Source of the DNA: Glaciecola sp028401415
Lineage (GTDB): Bacteria > Pseudomonadota > Gammaproteobacteria > Enterobacterales > Alteromonadaceae
Direction of reading: 5' to 3'
NCBI RefSeq assembly: GCF_028401415.2
Contig: NZ_CP171821.2
Coordinates: 2,666,001 to 2,730,000, forward strand
DNA length: 64,000 bases
The translations under genes were made by a program, and so were the position numbers. Of this stretch, positions 44,225-53,651 are shown piece by piece (the stretch's first letter is position 1; the number at the start of each line of letters is the position of its first letter). The notes below the pieces were generated by a model that saw only the letters and a list, made by a program, of their open reading frames with translations, searched no databases and was not told the origin of the DNA.

Positions 44225-45819
44225 TTATCGCTGCAATTGTTGGAAAGGATCATTCTCTGTCTGACTTAAAAACTGTTCTTCATTAATCTGAATTCGTGGC
44301 CGTTTCTCTTTCACATTTGTTTTTTGATTGCACTTTCGTTCTTCAATTAATTGTGTGAGGAAGGGAAAGGCTTCAATCGCACTCATTTTCGGATTGTTGC
44401 TACAAAAGTCATTTATTAGAGGAAGACAAAACTCTTTATTAATTCCGAGGTGAATGCATATCTCAAGCAGTTCTCTATTTAGCCCTGGCAAAGTTAATGT
44501 CGTGCTCGCTTTGTCATTATTTGATTTAATTATGCTGCTTTGTAGCTCGGTCATTCTTGACTTTAACTTAGCCTGAGGTAAGTCTTCGAAGTCAGCAATT
44601 CTGGCGGGATCGTTTGAGCGAAGTGCAGCTAAAGCATTGTGCACTGGTTTTAGATCCTCTTTGTATACCTGTCTCATCAGCTCAAGCGTTATAACTTCTG
44701 TTTTACTGCGAATTGCACGAAGTTGGCTGTAGATAAATAACTTGATCGCAATATCAAGAACCCCTTGCGAAAGATCGAACCATGTGTTCCGAATTTCATC
44801 AGTCAAAGTTGCTTTGGGCTTATCGAGATACTGATAATGCCAAAGTGTATTCGTGAAATGTTCCCATAGTTTTTTGCAGTTGTTTTTCTCACCGTTACGT
44901 TTTTTCTGAGAATCTAATGGATCCCAAAAGTCAAAACCAACAACCCTCCTGGCCATAGCTAAATTCTCTTCCAATTTACCTATACCAGCGGGTGTACCAG
45001 CAAAAATAACTGGCAAACGAATCGTGTTAATTAGGTTTACTAAAAAACCTAATACGGCCTCACCACCTCGCTTCGCTTTGCGCCATGACTGGAATTCATC
45101 AATTACTAGCAAGCCAATGTGAAAACGAGACGCTGCTCGCTGCATTTTGCGTAGTAAAGACTTTTCATTTTCTCGTCTTTCAAACCACTGCGTATCACGT
45201 TCACCGGTGGCCTTGTTTAAAGACTCAAAGAAGTTATGACAAAGCGTTACAAGGCTGCCATCGTGCGGAAATTCAATTACGAGATAAGTAATTTGTAAAA
45301 AATTGTATTTTTCATGATAAATGGCTTGAGGTTGCAGAGCCAAAATCCTCTCGAAAGAAGTCGACTTTCCATCACCGGGTATTCCATAGAAGCTGCAACT
45401 ATTAATGTTGGCGGTTGGATGATTGAGTAATCTAGCCTTGCCCTTACCCTTTTGAGAATTTTGATACGCAATTTGTAAATCCAAATCTTGCTGATGCTTT
45501 ATTGGATTGGATTTCTGCTGGCGTAGCCAACTCTAAGCTTTTGATGCACCATCCGAAGTAAATCAATATGCTGAGGCAGTGGGACGAAACTGCTGCTTAA
45601 CGAATGAATCAGCTCTTGAGAGCGTTCACTTGGACTACCTGTGCGATTTACAGATTCAGGAAGATTTTGCAAAGCCTTAATGATTTCTTTTGGCTCATCA
45701 ATCCAAGCCAATGAAGTGATTAGGGGGTTATCATCAAAATAGTCAATTCCCGTAGGCCTATACTCAGCTTTAAAGTAGCTATCTCGTTCAATCAAAAGTG
45801 TCATTTCCATTTGTATCAT
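44225..45819 (-). pseudogene. tnsC: tnsC, frameshifted AAA+ transposition regulator
   Basis: TnsC is the ATP-dependent link between target protein and transposase. The upstream part (45499-45819) ends ...GYASRNPIQ-stop; the downstream part (from ~45500) continues HQQDLDLQIAYQN and has Walker A GIPGDGKST and Walker B LLVIDEFQSW. A tandem duplication of 5 bp (GGATT twice, 45504-45513) lies exactly at the junction. Taking one copy out joins them into a 529-residue protein, near Tn7 TnsC (555), and RNP + following residues align with Tn7's GRNPKTGDLQ region. It is therefore probably inactive unless frameshifting or an assembly error is involved. ATG 45819 has GGAAG upstream; it overlaps tnsB. Confidence 0.85.
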
Positions 45820-47929
45820 TTTGCTCGACTTCCGTGTCATTTAAGTTGAATAGGTCGTCGATATCAGGGTCTGAAAAATCATCCAATTGATCTTTAATTT
45901 CGATATCGACGGGTGAAAATTTATTAATTAGTTCTCGTCGTTCAATTTCCTTTTCTAGAGCACGATTCTCCGGAATTGCTTTTATTCGCCCAGCGTGAGA
46001 GCATTTTTTGAGAGCATTCAATTCTTTTTGAGCTTTACGCTGAATGTTAAGAACATATTCTTCTTGCAGCCGCTTTGCTTCCTGTGATTCAGCGTGTTGA
46101 ATTGCTGAGGTTTTCTTTTTGACATCCATCCTCTTTTTAGCTTCGAGAAAACTATAGTTAATGTATTCACGAGAACTTTGCTTAAGGGCGCAAGAAAAAA
46201 CTTTGTGAGGCTGGAGTTCGTCGATTGCGAAGACGTTGTTTACAATCATTGGGTCAAAGTGAACAACTAGGCGACTAGGGCGCTTTGTACCTTTTGTGCG
46301 CTCGAACCAACCACTCTCTCTAAGTTCAGGACTGTCATAATAGAGTCCATTGAATTTAATGCCTTTTGCCGAAACCGTTGCAAAGCCCTTTGGCAAAATA
46401 GCTGTTTTCATCTGTTGCATGTCGACAGGCGGTAGCCTTCCCGACCGGTTTTTTAACGCCCAGTCCCAGATATTCTGAGGTGTCAATGGAAGGTCATCAG
46501 GAAAATCTGGATCACAGTCATAATTGTCCAGTACAGCATATTTGTTCCACGCCAATATTTGAGAAACTACAATTGCCTCGATTTCGTCTCGACTCAGAAA
46601 AGCTGTAAGCCTTCCGTCGATTGCACCTGCCTTTTTTAGTGTTTCTTTATTGGACTTTCCTTGAAGGTTTCCTGAATAAGCCATTTGTATTAAATCTAAA
46701 AGCTTCTCAATGCAGCCTTTCGCTTCACTTCTGCCGCTAGCCGTGTTCTCAATTCTTATACCTGTTGTATTAGCAAGGTGAGTACTTTGATCGCCGAACA
46801 GCTCTGCTTTATCAGCCAGAATAGCCTGAGGCCTTCCGGTTGAACCCCATTGATTTGTGAGCTTTGGACTTATTCCATGTTTTTTTAGCAAATACGTTTT
46901 ATCGCTAAAAGTATTCAATAGTGCTAGCGAAGCACTTCGATAATGAGATTCTTGAAAACCAACGTAAAATCCAACAACTAGCCTAGAATAAACATCACAG
47001 ACTAAGTAAATTGTGAGCCTACCCACAATTTCTGTTCTGTTATCTTTTCTTACTGCAACCATATCTCCCTTTGTACTGTCAATTTCGAATCGAGCACCAG
47101 GTCCATACACTGAACCCGCAGCTGTTCCATGCAAGGGGCGATGATTCTTATCGTATTCTTTTTGACTGAGTTTCGAACGTACAACTCTGTGCTTTGATAA
47201 TTCTGTTCTAAAGAAAAACTTTAAACTGTGGATCGAGGGAATTTCTTGTGTTGTGAGCGCTGGATTTAAACTTTTGCAAAGTGAGACAAAACGATTGTGC
47301 GTGTATGTAAGACTTTTGTCCAAAGCAATATGAAATTGCATTATTACAACGAGCATCGCCTCTCGAAACTCAGAATCCAAGATCGCGCTATTGCTTAAAC
47401 TATATCTATTGCGTGCGCCTGGCTTCTTCTTAAAAACTCTTCGTTTTCCACTACCACCTGACTTATGATAACGATCAGCAAGGGCATACATTGTCTGACC
47501 AAAAGTCCAATAATCTCGAAGTGCTCGATAAATAGACGCACTACTAGTGCCATGAAGCGTTGCAGCATCGCTTACAAGCTTTCCACGAATTCCTGAGTAT
47601 AGATATTCTGGATGCTCAACGATTCCCTTAATCGTATTGAACCTTTCCTCAATCTTGCTTAGAAATTTCTCTGATTTAACCAAAGGAAGCACTGGTTGAT
47701 ATCGATGGTTGTCAACCATACTGATCTCTTGGTTTTTGAAATGAAGTGATAATTCGTTAGCTTTGAACTGCGTTGGAATGCCTGAATTTTTATCAAGCTC
47801 AAACAAAAAGAAAGTATCGTCTACAATCTCAATGACACGAAAATGTGTTTCATCCCACAACAACACATCATTGCGAAACAGTGGGCAAGCTTTGAAACGC
47901 TCAATTGCTAATGAAGCCACTGCAATCAA
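45788..47929 (-). CDS. tnsB: TnsB transposase
   Basis: TnsB is the DDE recombinase that cuts and joins the 3' ends. The catalytic acids fit FEIDSTKGD, ILADKAELFGD and SEAKGCIEKLL. N-terminal HTH-type DNA-binding segments (SDAATLHGTSSASIYRALRDY) read the transposon ends, and the C-terminal KRxxV tail is present as a charged segment. At 713 residues it is near Tn7 TnsB (702). It overlaps both tnsA (29 bp) and tnsC, forming one operon. Confidence 0.93.
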   Translation of the reverse strand: MIAVASLAIERFKACPLFRNDVLLWDETHFRVIEIVDDTFFLFELDKNSGIPTQFKANELSLHFKNQEISMVDNHRYQPVLPLVKSEKFLSKIEERFNTIKGIVEHPEYLYSGIRGKLVSDAATLHGTSSASIYRALRDYWTFGQTMYALADRYHKSGGSGKRRVFKKKPGARNRYSLSNSAILDSEFREAMLVVIMQFHIALDKSLTYTHNRFVSLCKSLNPALTTQEIPSIHSLKFFFRTELSKHRVVRSKLSQKEYDKNHRPLHGTAAGSVYGPGARFEIDSTKGDMVAVRKDNRTEIVGRLTIYLVCDVYSRLVVGFYVGFQESHYRSASLALLNTFSDKTYLLKKHGISPKLTNQWGSTGRPQAILADKAELFGDQSTHLANTTGIRIENTASGRSEAKGCIEKLLDLIQMAYSGNLQGKSNKETLKKAGAIDGRLTAFLSRDEIEAIVVSQILAWNKYAVLDNYDCDPDFPDDLPLTPQNIWDWALKNRSGRLPPVDMQQMKTAILPKGFATVSAKGIKFNGLYYDSPELRESGWFERTKGTKRPSRLVVHFDPMIVNNVFAIDELQPHKVFSCALKQSSREYINYSFLEAKKRMDVKKKTSAIQHAESQEAKRLQEEYVLNIQRKAQKELNALKKCSHAGRIKAIPENRALEKEIERRELINKFSPVDIEIKDQLDDFSDPDIDDLFNLNDTEVEQNDTNGNDTFD

Positions 47930-48734
47930 CCTTATGATTTGATATATCTACGCTTTGTACAAAAGAAATTTCACCTGCAACCAATTTAAAAAATGGGATG
48001 GTTAAATCGAAGATGGCTATTCTTTTGGAAAACAATAGCCTTAATTGAGACAATGAGGTGCCATCATCTAAACCCAACGTTTCATCAATACAGCTTACAA
48101 TCGATAGGAGCCTTTCTTGTTGTCGTTCATATAGCTCGTCTTCCCAAAATTGTGCGGTAGCGATAAGTGAATCTATTGATATATGCAAGCTATCTAATGA
48201 GTGAAGCCATTTAAGGTTTTCGCATCGAACTGGATTGATATCCTTCTCAGTAACGACCTGATAATACACACCTAGCTCGTTCCAATAGGACTTCTCAATA
48301 AGTAGCTTTTCTTTTGTTCTTGGCTTGCGAACGTCGTCAGAATACTTAGCTTGAATAACGAAGTTTGGGATACTTTGATTTGTTTGAGTGACAAAAAAGT
48401 CGCTCGTCATTACGATGTTTTCGCCACGAACGGCAGGGTGTTTCAGCCCTTTTTCAGTTGCTATTTGTATTGTTTTTTCAAGCGATAATGGGAACTGTTC
48501 CCTTATGTCGACAACTTCGGTCGCCCAATCCAGTTCTAAAAAGACATGAAACTCAAGATCACTGACCAAGTGGACAACTCTATTGGTTGTTGATGAACGC
48601 GCACGATGTGACCTGCCCCGAGAAGGTACATTGTATACTTTTAGCCATGGCAGATAATTTTTACCTGTACCTTGGCCTCTTCCTTGTTTTTGCCAGCGCT
48701 TAAAAATAGCTTCATTTTGATCGTATCTGCTCAT
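47901..48734 (-). CDS. tnsA: TnsA endonuclease
   Basis: TnsA cuts the 5' ends so that Tn7 moves by cut-and-paste. Family features: GRGQGTGKNYLPWLKVYNVPS, SDLEFHVFLELDW, VVDIREQFPL (catalytic Asp/Glu region), VMTSDFFV, and FVIQAKYS with the catalytic Lys-containing strand. It has 277 residues (Tn7 TnsA: 273). AAGGAGG stands 6 bases before ATG 48734; the preceding ATG (48737) is too close to it. First gene of the tns operon. Confidence 0.93.
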   Translation of the reverse strand: MSRYDQNEAIFKRWQKQGRGQGTGKNYLPWLKVYNVPSRGRSHRARSSTTNRVVHLVSDLEFHVFLELDWATEVVDIREQFPLSLEKTIQIATEKGLKHPAVRGENIVMTSDFFVTQTNQSIPNFVIQAKYSDDVRKPRTKEKLLIEKSYWNELGVYYQVVTEKDINPVRCENLKWLHSLDSLHISIDSLIATAQFWEDELYERQQERLLSIVSCIDETLGLDDGTSLSQLRLLFSKRIAIFDLTIPFFKLVAGEISFVQSVDISNHKVDCSGFISN

Positions 48735-49090
48735 CATAAACCTCCTTGGTCCTTTTTACAGACTAAGTATTTCTCTTACTGAGTCAAGCACAAATTTAGT
48801 CGTAAACTATTGATTTAAAATAAAAGATTGAGAAAGTTGATCAGTGTGATAAGACTCATAATATGACAAATGTAATAAGTTTTTGTTTTGTAATATTTTC
48901 GCGTTTCACTGGCGGAAACATAAAAATGACGTTCGCTAGATAAAAAACTTTTTCTCGAAAACTGCTTTTTCTTTTCCGAGAGCACTGACTGTATAAAAAT
49001 CAATCAAAATCATGTTTAACATATGATTACTTTACAACCGTATCAAAATAAACCATATTATGTATTTATCATTATACTCACTCTGTAAGC
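48735..49090. other. Divergent promoter region between tnsA and the WYL gene
   Basis: About 350 AT-rich bases without an ORF of note. It must hold promoters for both operons. One inverted repeat (49008-49028) is listed separately. TTGACT (minus strand, near 48780-48785) could be a -35 box for tnsA, but no good -10 partner is visible. I see no Tn7-type end here. Confidence 0.5.
49008..49028. promoter_or_regulatory. Inverted repeat, candidate operator of the WYL regulator
   Basis: AATCAT and ATGATT arms flank a 9-bp centre, 62 bp before the WYL gene start. BrxR/CapW-type regulators bind such repeats in front of their own gene, so autoregulation is plausible. Confidence 0.4.
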
Positions 49091-49960
49091 ATGCTTGATT
49101 CAATTAGTTTTTCTCAAAAACAACGATTAGCTTATATAGATTTTTGTCTATTCTTTGTTGGATCAATTTATCGACAAGACTTAACTAACCGATTCGAAGT
49201 TGGCTTATCTGCTGGTTCTCGCGATTTTGGTTTATACAAAGAGTTGGCACCAGAGAATTTAAGATATGATGCTAGAGAAAAGCGATATTTTCAGACCCCT
49301 GAGTTTAGTCCCGTTTTTGAGTATGACCCTCTGAGGACGCTGACAAAACTAGCTAATGATATTTCCGACGGATTCGATGCAATTGGAGATAAACACTTTC
49401 CGGTGGAAGCCCCCTCTAGTCTGAACGTTCCTGATATATTCGTTTTAGCTAGGCTAGTGCAAGCGATTTTAAATCATAAGGCAGTTAGTGTTATCTACAC
49501 ATCACTATCGAGTGGCTCGAATACTCGGGAACTTGTGCCTCACTCTATCGTTGATAATGGTCTACGTTGGCACGTACGCGCTTATGACCGAAAAAGTCAA
49601 AGTTTCAGGGACTTTGTATTGACAAGGATTAGTAAAGTAACTTTGAAGAAATCAGCTGCTGATAGTGAGCTAGCTTCGTTTGATAATCAATGGCAAAAAA
49701 AAGTTGCGTTGCGACTTATCCCTCATCCCAAGAACATCAACTTTCCAACAGCAATCGAAATGGACTATGGAATGGACAACGGACAACTTCTTATTGAGGT
49801 GAGAGCTGCGTTAGCTGGATATTTGTTACGGCGTTGGAATGTTGATTGTAGTGAACGTGGAACGCTTGTAGGCCGAGAATATCATCTATGGTTACAAAAC
49901 CGATTTACACTAGATACCGTCGAAAACCTTACCATTGCGCCAGGGTACGACCAAAACTAA
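49091..49960 (+). CDS. WYL-domain regulator (BrxR/CapW-like)
   Basis: The 289-residue protein has an N-terminal winged-helix part (QKQRLAYIDFCLFFVGSIYRQDLTNRFEVG), a middle WYL domain (AVSVIYTSLSSG, RELVPHSIVDNGLRWHVRAYDRKSQSFRDFVLTRIS) and a C-terminal WCX-like extension. This is the layout of BrxR/CapW repressors that head BREX, CBASS and related defence operons and sense a ligand through the WYL fold. It starts the operon 14 bp before hsdM, and probably keeps the operon low until infection (inference). Confidence 0.88.
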   Translation: MLDSISFSQKQRLAYIDFCLFFVGSIYRQDLTNRFEVGLSAGSRDFGLYKELAPENLRYDAREKRYFQTPEFSPVFEYDPLRTLTKLANDISDGFDAIGDKHFPVEAPSSLNVPDIFVLARLVQAILNHKAVSVIYTSLSSGSNTRELVPHSIVDNGLRWHVRAYDRKSQSFRDFVLTRISKVTLKKSAADSELASFDNQWQKKVALRLIPHPKNINFPTAIEMDYGMDNGQLLIEVRAALAGYLLRRWNVDCSERGTLVGREYHLWLQNRFTLDTVENLTIAPGYDQN

Positions 49961-49974
49961 AGGAATATTGATAT

Positions 49975-51561
49975 ATGTCGCAAGTAAAAATAAAAACTGG
50001 GAAGAAAGTCGATAAACAAGAAAAAGGTTTCGAGGAATCACTTTGGGACACAGCAAACAAGCTTCGTGGCAGTGTTGAATCATCAGAATACAAGCATATC
50101 GTATTGAGCCTCATCTTCTTAAAGTTCATTAGCGATAAATTTGAAAAGCAGCGTAAAAAGCTTGTTGCTGATGGCATGGGCGATTATGTAGACATGGTTG
50201 AATTTTATGCGAAAGACAACGTGTTTTACTTGCCGGAAGAGGCGCGTTGGTCGTTCATACAAAAACAAGCCAAGCAAGACGATATTGCTGTCAAGATTGA
50301 TACTGCATTGCATACTGTTGAGAAAAACAATGTATCGTTGAAAGGCGCATTGCCAGATAACTACTTTTCTCGTTTAGGGCTAGATGCAAGCAAGCTGGCG
50401 GCACTTATAGATACCATTAATAACATCAACACCGTTGCCAACGAATGTCACATGACAGAGGAAGATTTGGTAGGTCGTGTTTACGAATACTTTCTTGGTA
50501 AGTTTGCGGCAAACGAAGGAAAAGGCGGTGGCGAGTTCTACACTCCAAAATCTGTGGTTTCACTTATCGCCGAAATGATTGAGCCATATAAAGGTAAAAT
50601 CTACGACCCTTGCTGTGGCTCAGGCGGTATGTTTGTGCAGTCATTAAAATTTATTGATAGTCACAACGGCAGTAAAAAAGACATTTCGATATATGGACAG
50701 GAGTACACCAGCACTACCCATAAACTAGCCAAAATGAACCTTGCGGTACGAGGTATCAACGGCAATTTAGGTGATGTAGCAGGCGATAGCTTCTTTAAAG
50801 ATCAGCACCCTGATTTAAAAGCAGATTTCATTATGGCGAACCCGCCATTTAACCAGAAGCAATGGCGTGCAGATAATGAGTTGGTTGATGATCCTCGTTG
50901 GTCAGGCTTTGAAGTTCCACCCACAGGAAATGCTAACTATGCTTGGATCATGCACATGATCTCGAAGCTTAGTGAGAACGGTACAGCAGGTTTTGTGCTT
51001 GCAAATGGCTCAATGAGTTCAAACACAGGCGGTGAAGGCACAATTCGACAGAAAATTATCGAAAATGATTTGGTAGATTGCATGATTGCATTACCGGGGC
51101 AGCTTTTCTACACCACGCAAATCCCAGTCTGCTTATGGTTTATCACCAAAAACAAAAACGAAAATACCGAACTTGGTTATCGTGATCGCCAAGGTGAAAC
51201 TCTATTTATCGATGCTCGTGAAATGGGCACTATGGTCAGCCGTGTTCATAAAGAATTAACCACGGACGATATCGCTGAAATTGCCAAAACTTATCATGCA
51301 TGGCGTGGCGAGAAGAAAGACGGTAACTATGAAGATAAAGCAGGTTACTCAAAGTCAGCAACGTTGGAAGAAATTAAAGCTAATGACTTTGTATTAACTC
51401 CGGGCCGCTATGTTGGAGCTGCAAAATTAGAAGATGATGGCATCCTATTTGAAGTCAAAATGAAAGAGCTAAGCCAAACCCTTTATAGTCAAATGGAACA
51501 AGCAGAAGGGTTAGACAAAGCTATTTGTCAAAACCTAGAGGGGCTAGGTTATGGAAAATGA
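49975..51561 (+). CDS. hsdM: Type I restriction-modification methyltransferase subunit HsdM
   Basis: HsdM methylates adenine at N6 at sites chosen by HsdS and is needed for restriction. SAM-binding motif YDPCCGSGGMF and catalytic NPPF (MANPPFNQKQW) are present; the N-terminal helical domain starts EKGFEESLWDTANKLRGS. At 528 residues it is full length. It overlaps hsdS by 11 bp. Confidence 0.95.
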   Translation: MSQVKIKTGKKVDKQEKGFEESLWDTANKLRGSVESSEYKHIVLSLIFLKFISDKFEKQRKKLVADGMGDYVDMVEFYAKDNVFYLPEEARWSFIQKQAKQDDIAVKIDTALHTVEKNNVSLKGALPDNYFSRLGLDASKLAALIDTINNINTVANECHMTEEDLVGRVYEYFLGKFAANEGKGGGEFYTPKSVVSLIAEMIEPYKGKIYDPCCGSGGMFVQSLKFIDSHNGSKKDISIYGQEYTSTTHKLAKMNLAVRGINGNLGDVAGDSFFKDQHPDLKADFIMANPPFNQKQWRADNELVDDPRWSGFEVPPTGNANYAWIMHMISKLSENGTAGFVLANGSMSSNTGGEGTIRQKIIENDLVDCMIALPGQLFYTTQIPVCLWFITKNKNENTELGYRDRQGETLFIDAREMGTMVSRVHKELTTDDIAEIAKTYHAWRGEKKDGNYEDKAGYSKSATLEEIKANDFVLTPGRYVGAAKLEDDGILFEVKMKELSQTLYSQMEQAEGLDKAICQNLEGLGYGK

Positions 51562-52969
51562 TTGGGACGAATTCGTACTTGGTGAAGTTACATCACTTCG
51601 CAATGGTGCAGGCATAAAACAAGAATATTTTAGCGAGGCAGAAGATGCAGTGCCGCTGGTTAAAGTCTCAAATTTTACTCTAGACTCTGTTGATATATCT
51701 GAATTTACAAAAGTTGATGCTGATCACGCAGTAAAGTGGACATCTCATTTGCTGAAAAAGAAAGATACATTGATTGCAACTGTTGGATCATGGCCTCCTA
51801 ATTGGTCTTCAGTTGTAGGGAAAGTAATAAGAGTGCCTGCCGAAGCCGAAGGTTCCATTCAGAATCAAAACACTTGTTGTATATTATCTACGGAAGCAAT
51901 AGATGAGGACTTTTTATACTACGTTTTGAGAGATAAAAATTTCTCAAATTATATCGTAAACGTTGCTCAAGGGAGTGCGAATCAAGCGCGAGTACCAGTA
52001 AAAAAGATAGGCGAGTACAGATTCAGAGGTCCCAAAAGCAAGTTAGCACAAGCTAAAATTGGCAAAACGCTCCGTATATTGGATGAAAAGCTAGCCAATA
52101 GTGGCAGAGTTAGCAAAACCTTAGAACAAATGGTGCAGGCATTATTCAAAAGTTGGTTTGTTGATTTTGATCCTGTTATCGATAACGTCCTTGCCGCTGG
52201 CAACGATATTCCTGATGCCCTTATAAAAAAAGCTGAGCTACGTAAACAAGCCCTACAGCTACCAGACTTTAAACCACTGCCAGATAGCATTCGAACATTA
52301 TTCCCAAGCGAGTTTGAACAAACTGATGAACCAACTATTGGTATTGTTGGCTGGATACCTAAAGGCTGGAGAGTTTCTAACACTGATGCTGAGCTAGCTA
52401 TCAAAGGTGGTTCAACACCGAGTACAAAAAATCCTGATTATTGGGAGGGTGGTGATATTCACTGGACATCACCAAAAGATTTATCTGGTAATGATTCTAA
52501 AATTTTGCTGAATACTAGCCGAAAGATAACTGAGGCAGGATTAGCCAAAATAACTTCTGGCTTATTACCAGTTGATACTGTCTTAATGTCATCAAGAGCA
52601 CCTGTGGGCTACTTAGCATTGGCAAAAGTGCCTTTGGCAATAAATCAAGGCTATATAGCGTTACAGTGTGAAAAGGACCTAACGCCTGAATATACAATGC
52701 TGTTTCTAGATTCAATTATGGATGAAATCAAAGGTATTTCTGGCGGAACAACTTTTGCGGAAATCAGTAAAAAGACGTTCAGAAGCATCAAGCTAGTTGT
52801 TCCAGCTAAGCCTGCAATTGATGCTTTTACATCAATTGCAAAAACAAACTATGACAAGATTACTGAGAACATCAAGCATACTAATTCTTTGACTGAAACT
52901 AGAGATTACTTGTTGCCAAATATTGTTTCAGGTGAAATATCACTTGCTGAGGTAAATTATGGAAGATAA
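51551..52969 (+). CDS. hsdS: Type I specificity subunit HsdS
   Basis: HsdS sets the target sequence. Two target-recognition domains are visible: the first ~170 residues, and ~residues 270-440 starting PKGWRVSNTDAELAIKGGSTPSTKNPDYW, each followed by a long helix (LDEKLANSGRVSKTLEQMVQALFKSWFVDFDPV; KTNYDKITENIKHTNSLTETRDYLLPNIVSGEI is the second). The site cannot be predicted. It overlaps hsdM and the Abi_C gene by 11 bp each. Confidence 0.93.
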   Translation: MENDWDEFVLGEVTSLRNGAGIKQEYFSEAEDAVPLVKVSNFTLDSVDISEFTKVDADHAVKWTSHLLKKKDTLIATVGSWPPNWSSVVGKVIRVPAEAEGSIQNQNTCCILSTEAIDEDFLYYVLRDKNFSNYIVNVAQGSANQARVPVKKIGEYRFRGPKSKLAQAKIGKTLRILDEKLANSGRVSKTLEQMVQALFKSWFVDFDPVIDNVLAAGNDIPDALIKKAELRKQALQLPDFKPLPDSIRTLFPSEFEQTDEPTIGIVGWIPKGWRVSNTDAELAIKGGSTPSTKNPDYWEGGDIHWTSPKDLSGNDSKILLNTSRKITEAGLAKITSGLLPVDTVLMSSRAPVGYLALAKVPLAINQGYIALQCEKDLTPEYTMLFLDSIMDEIKGISGGTTFAEISKKTFRSIKLVVPAKPAIDAFTSIAKTNYDKITENIKHTNSLTETRDYLLPNIVSGEISLAEVNYGR

Positions 52970-53651
52970 CGCAGTACCTCTTCGGTTGAGTTCACGAGCA
53001 CTAAGTGCTGACCCTAGTGCTGTCCACTTAGTCGAACACAAAGAGAGGCTAGAAGCGGCAGTATTAAGACAAGACGTTCCTCTTTGTTTGGACGTCTCTA
53101 AAGCTTTTCTGGAATCAATATTTAAAACCATCTTGAATGATCGGGTAGGAGATGAGGATTTTCCTACTGAATTTTATCCGCTATTTAGAAGAGTTAAAGA
53201 TGAGGTGCCTTTTAATCACAACGACACTGCAAACAACCTAATAGGTAGGCTTGCAGGTTCATTGGTTAATGTAGTGGCTGAATTAAGGAATAACTTTGGC
53301 GCAGCCTCGCATGGTGATGACGGTTATCACGAAAATCCAATAGATGCATCGAGTGCCGATTTCGTGATGTCTTCCGTTGACGGGTTAGCGGCTTTGGTAT
53401 ATTCGAAGCATAAAAACACCATTGTTCCTGAAAGAGCTACAAGAATTAACTACCAAGATTTTTCTGAGTTTAATGACTGGTTAGATGAACAAGGTGAAGA
53501 CTATGAAATAGTCGTAGGCGAAGATACTGTTTTCAGATATACAGCTAGTCAGGTGCTCTATGAGCAAGATATATCAGCCTACCAAGAAATGCTAATTCAA
53601 TACATGGCTAACGAAGAAGGTGAAGTAGAGGGAGAACAAGATGACTCTTGA
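52959..53651 (+). CDS. Abi_C-domain protein (abortive-infection family)
   Basis: The 230-residue protein holds the motif ELRNNFGAASHG (108-119), which with the preceding helices (LCLDVSKAFLESIFKTIL) marks the C-terminal domain of abortive-infection family proteins. Its biochemical action is unknown. The acidic C-terminus (EEGEVEGEQDDS) looks flexible. It lies between hsdS and the GHKL gene with 11-bp overlaps on both sides, so its amount is tied to both. Confidence 0.82.
   Translation: MEDNAVPLRLSSRALSADPSAVHLVEHKERLEAAVLRQDVPLCLDVSKAFLESIFKTILNDRVGDEDFPTEFYPLFRRVKDEVPFNHNDTANNLIGRLAGSLVNVVAELRNNFGAASHGDDGYHENPIDASSADFVMSSVDGLAALVYSKHKNTIVPERATRINYQDFSEFNDWLDEQGEDYEIVVGEDTVFRYTASQVLYEQDISAYQEMLIQYMANEEGEVEGEQDDS

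Noticed and set aside
48780..48830. TTTAGTCGTAAACTATTG resembles a Tn7 transposase site near tnsA
   Set aside because: A single copy in the wrong orientation for a right end and without a TGTGG/CCACA terminus.
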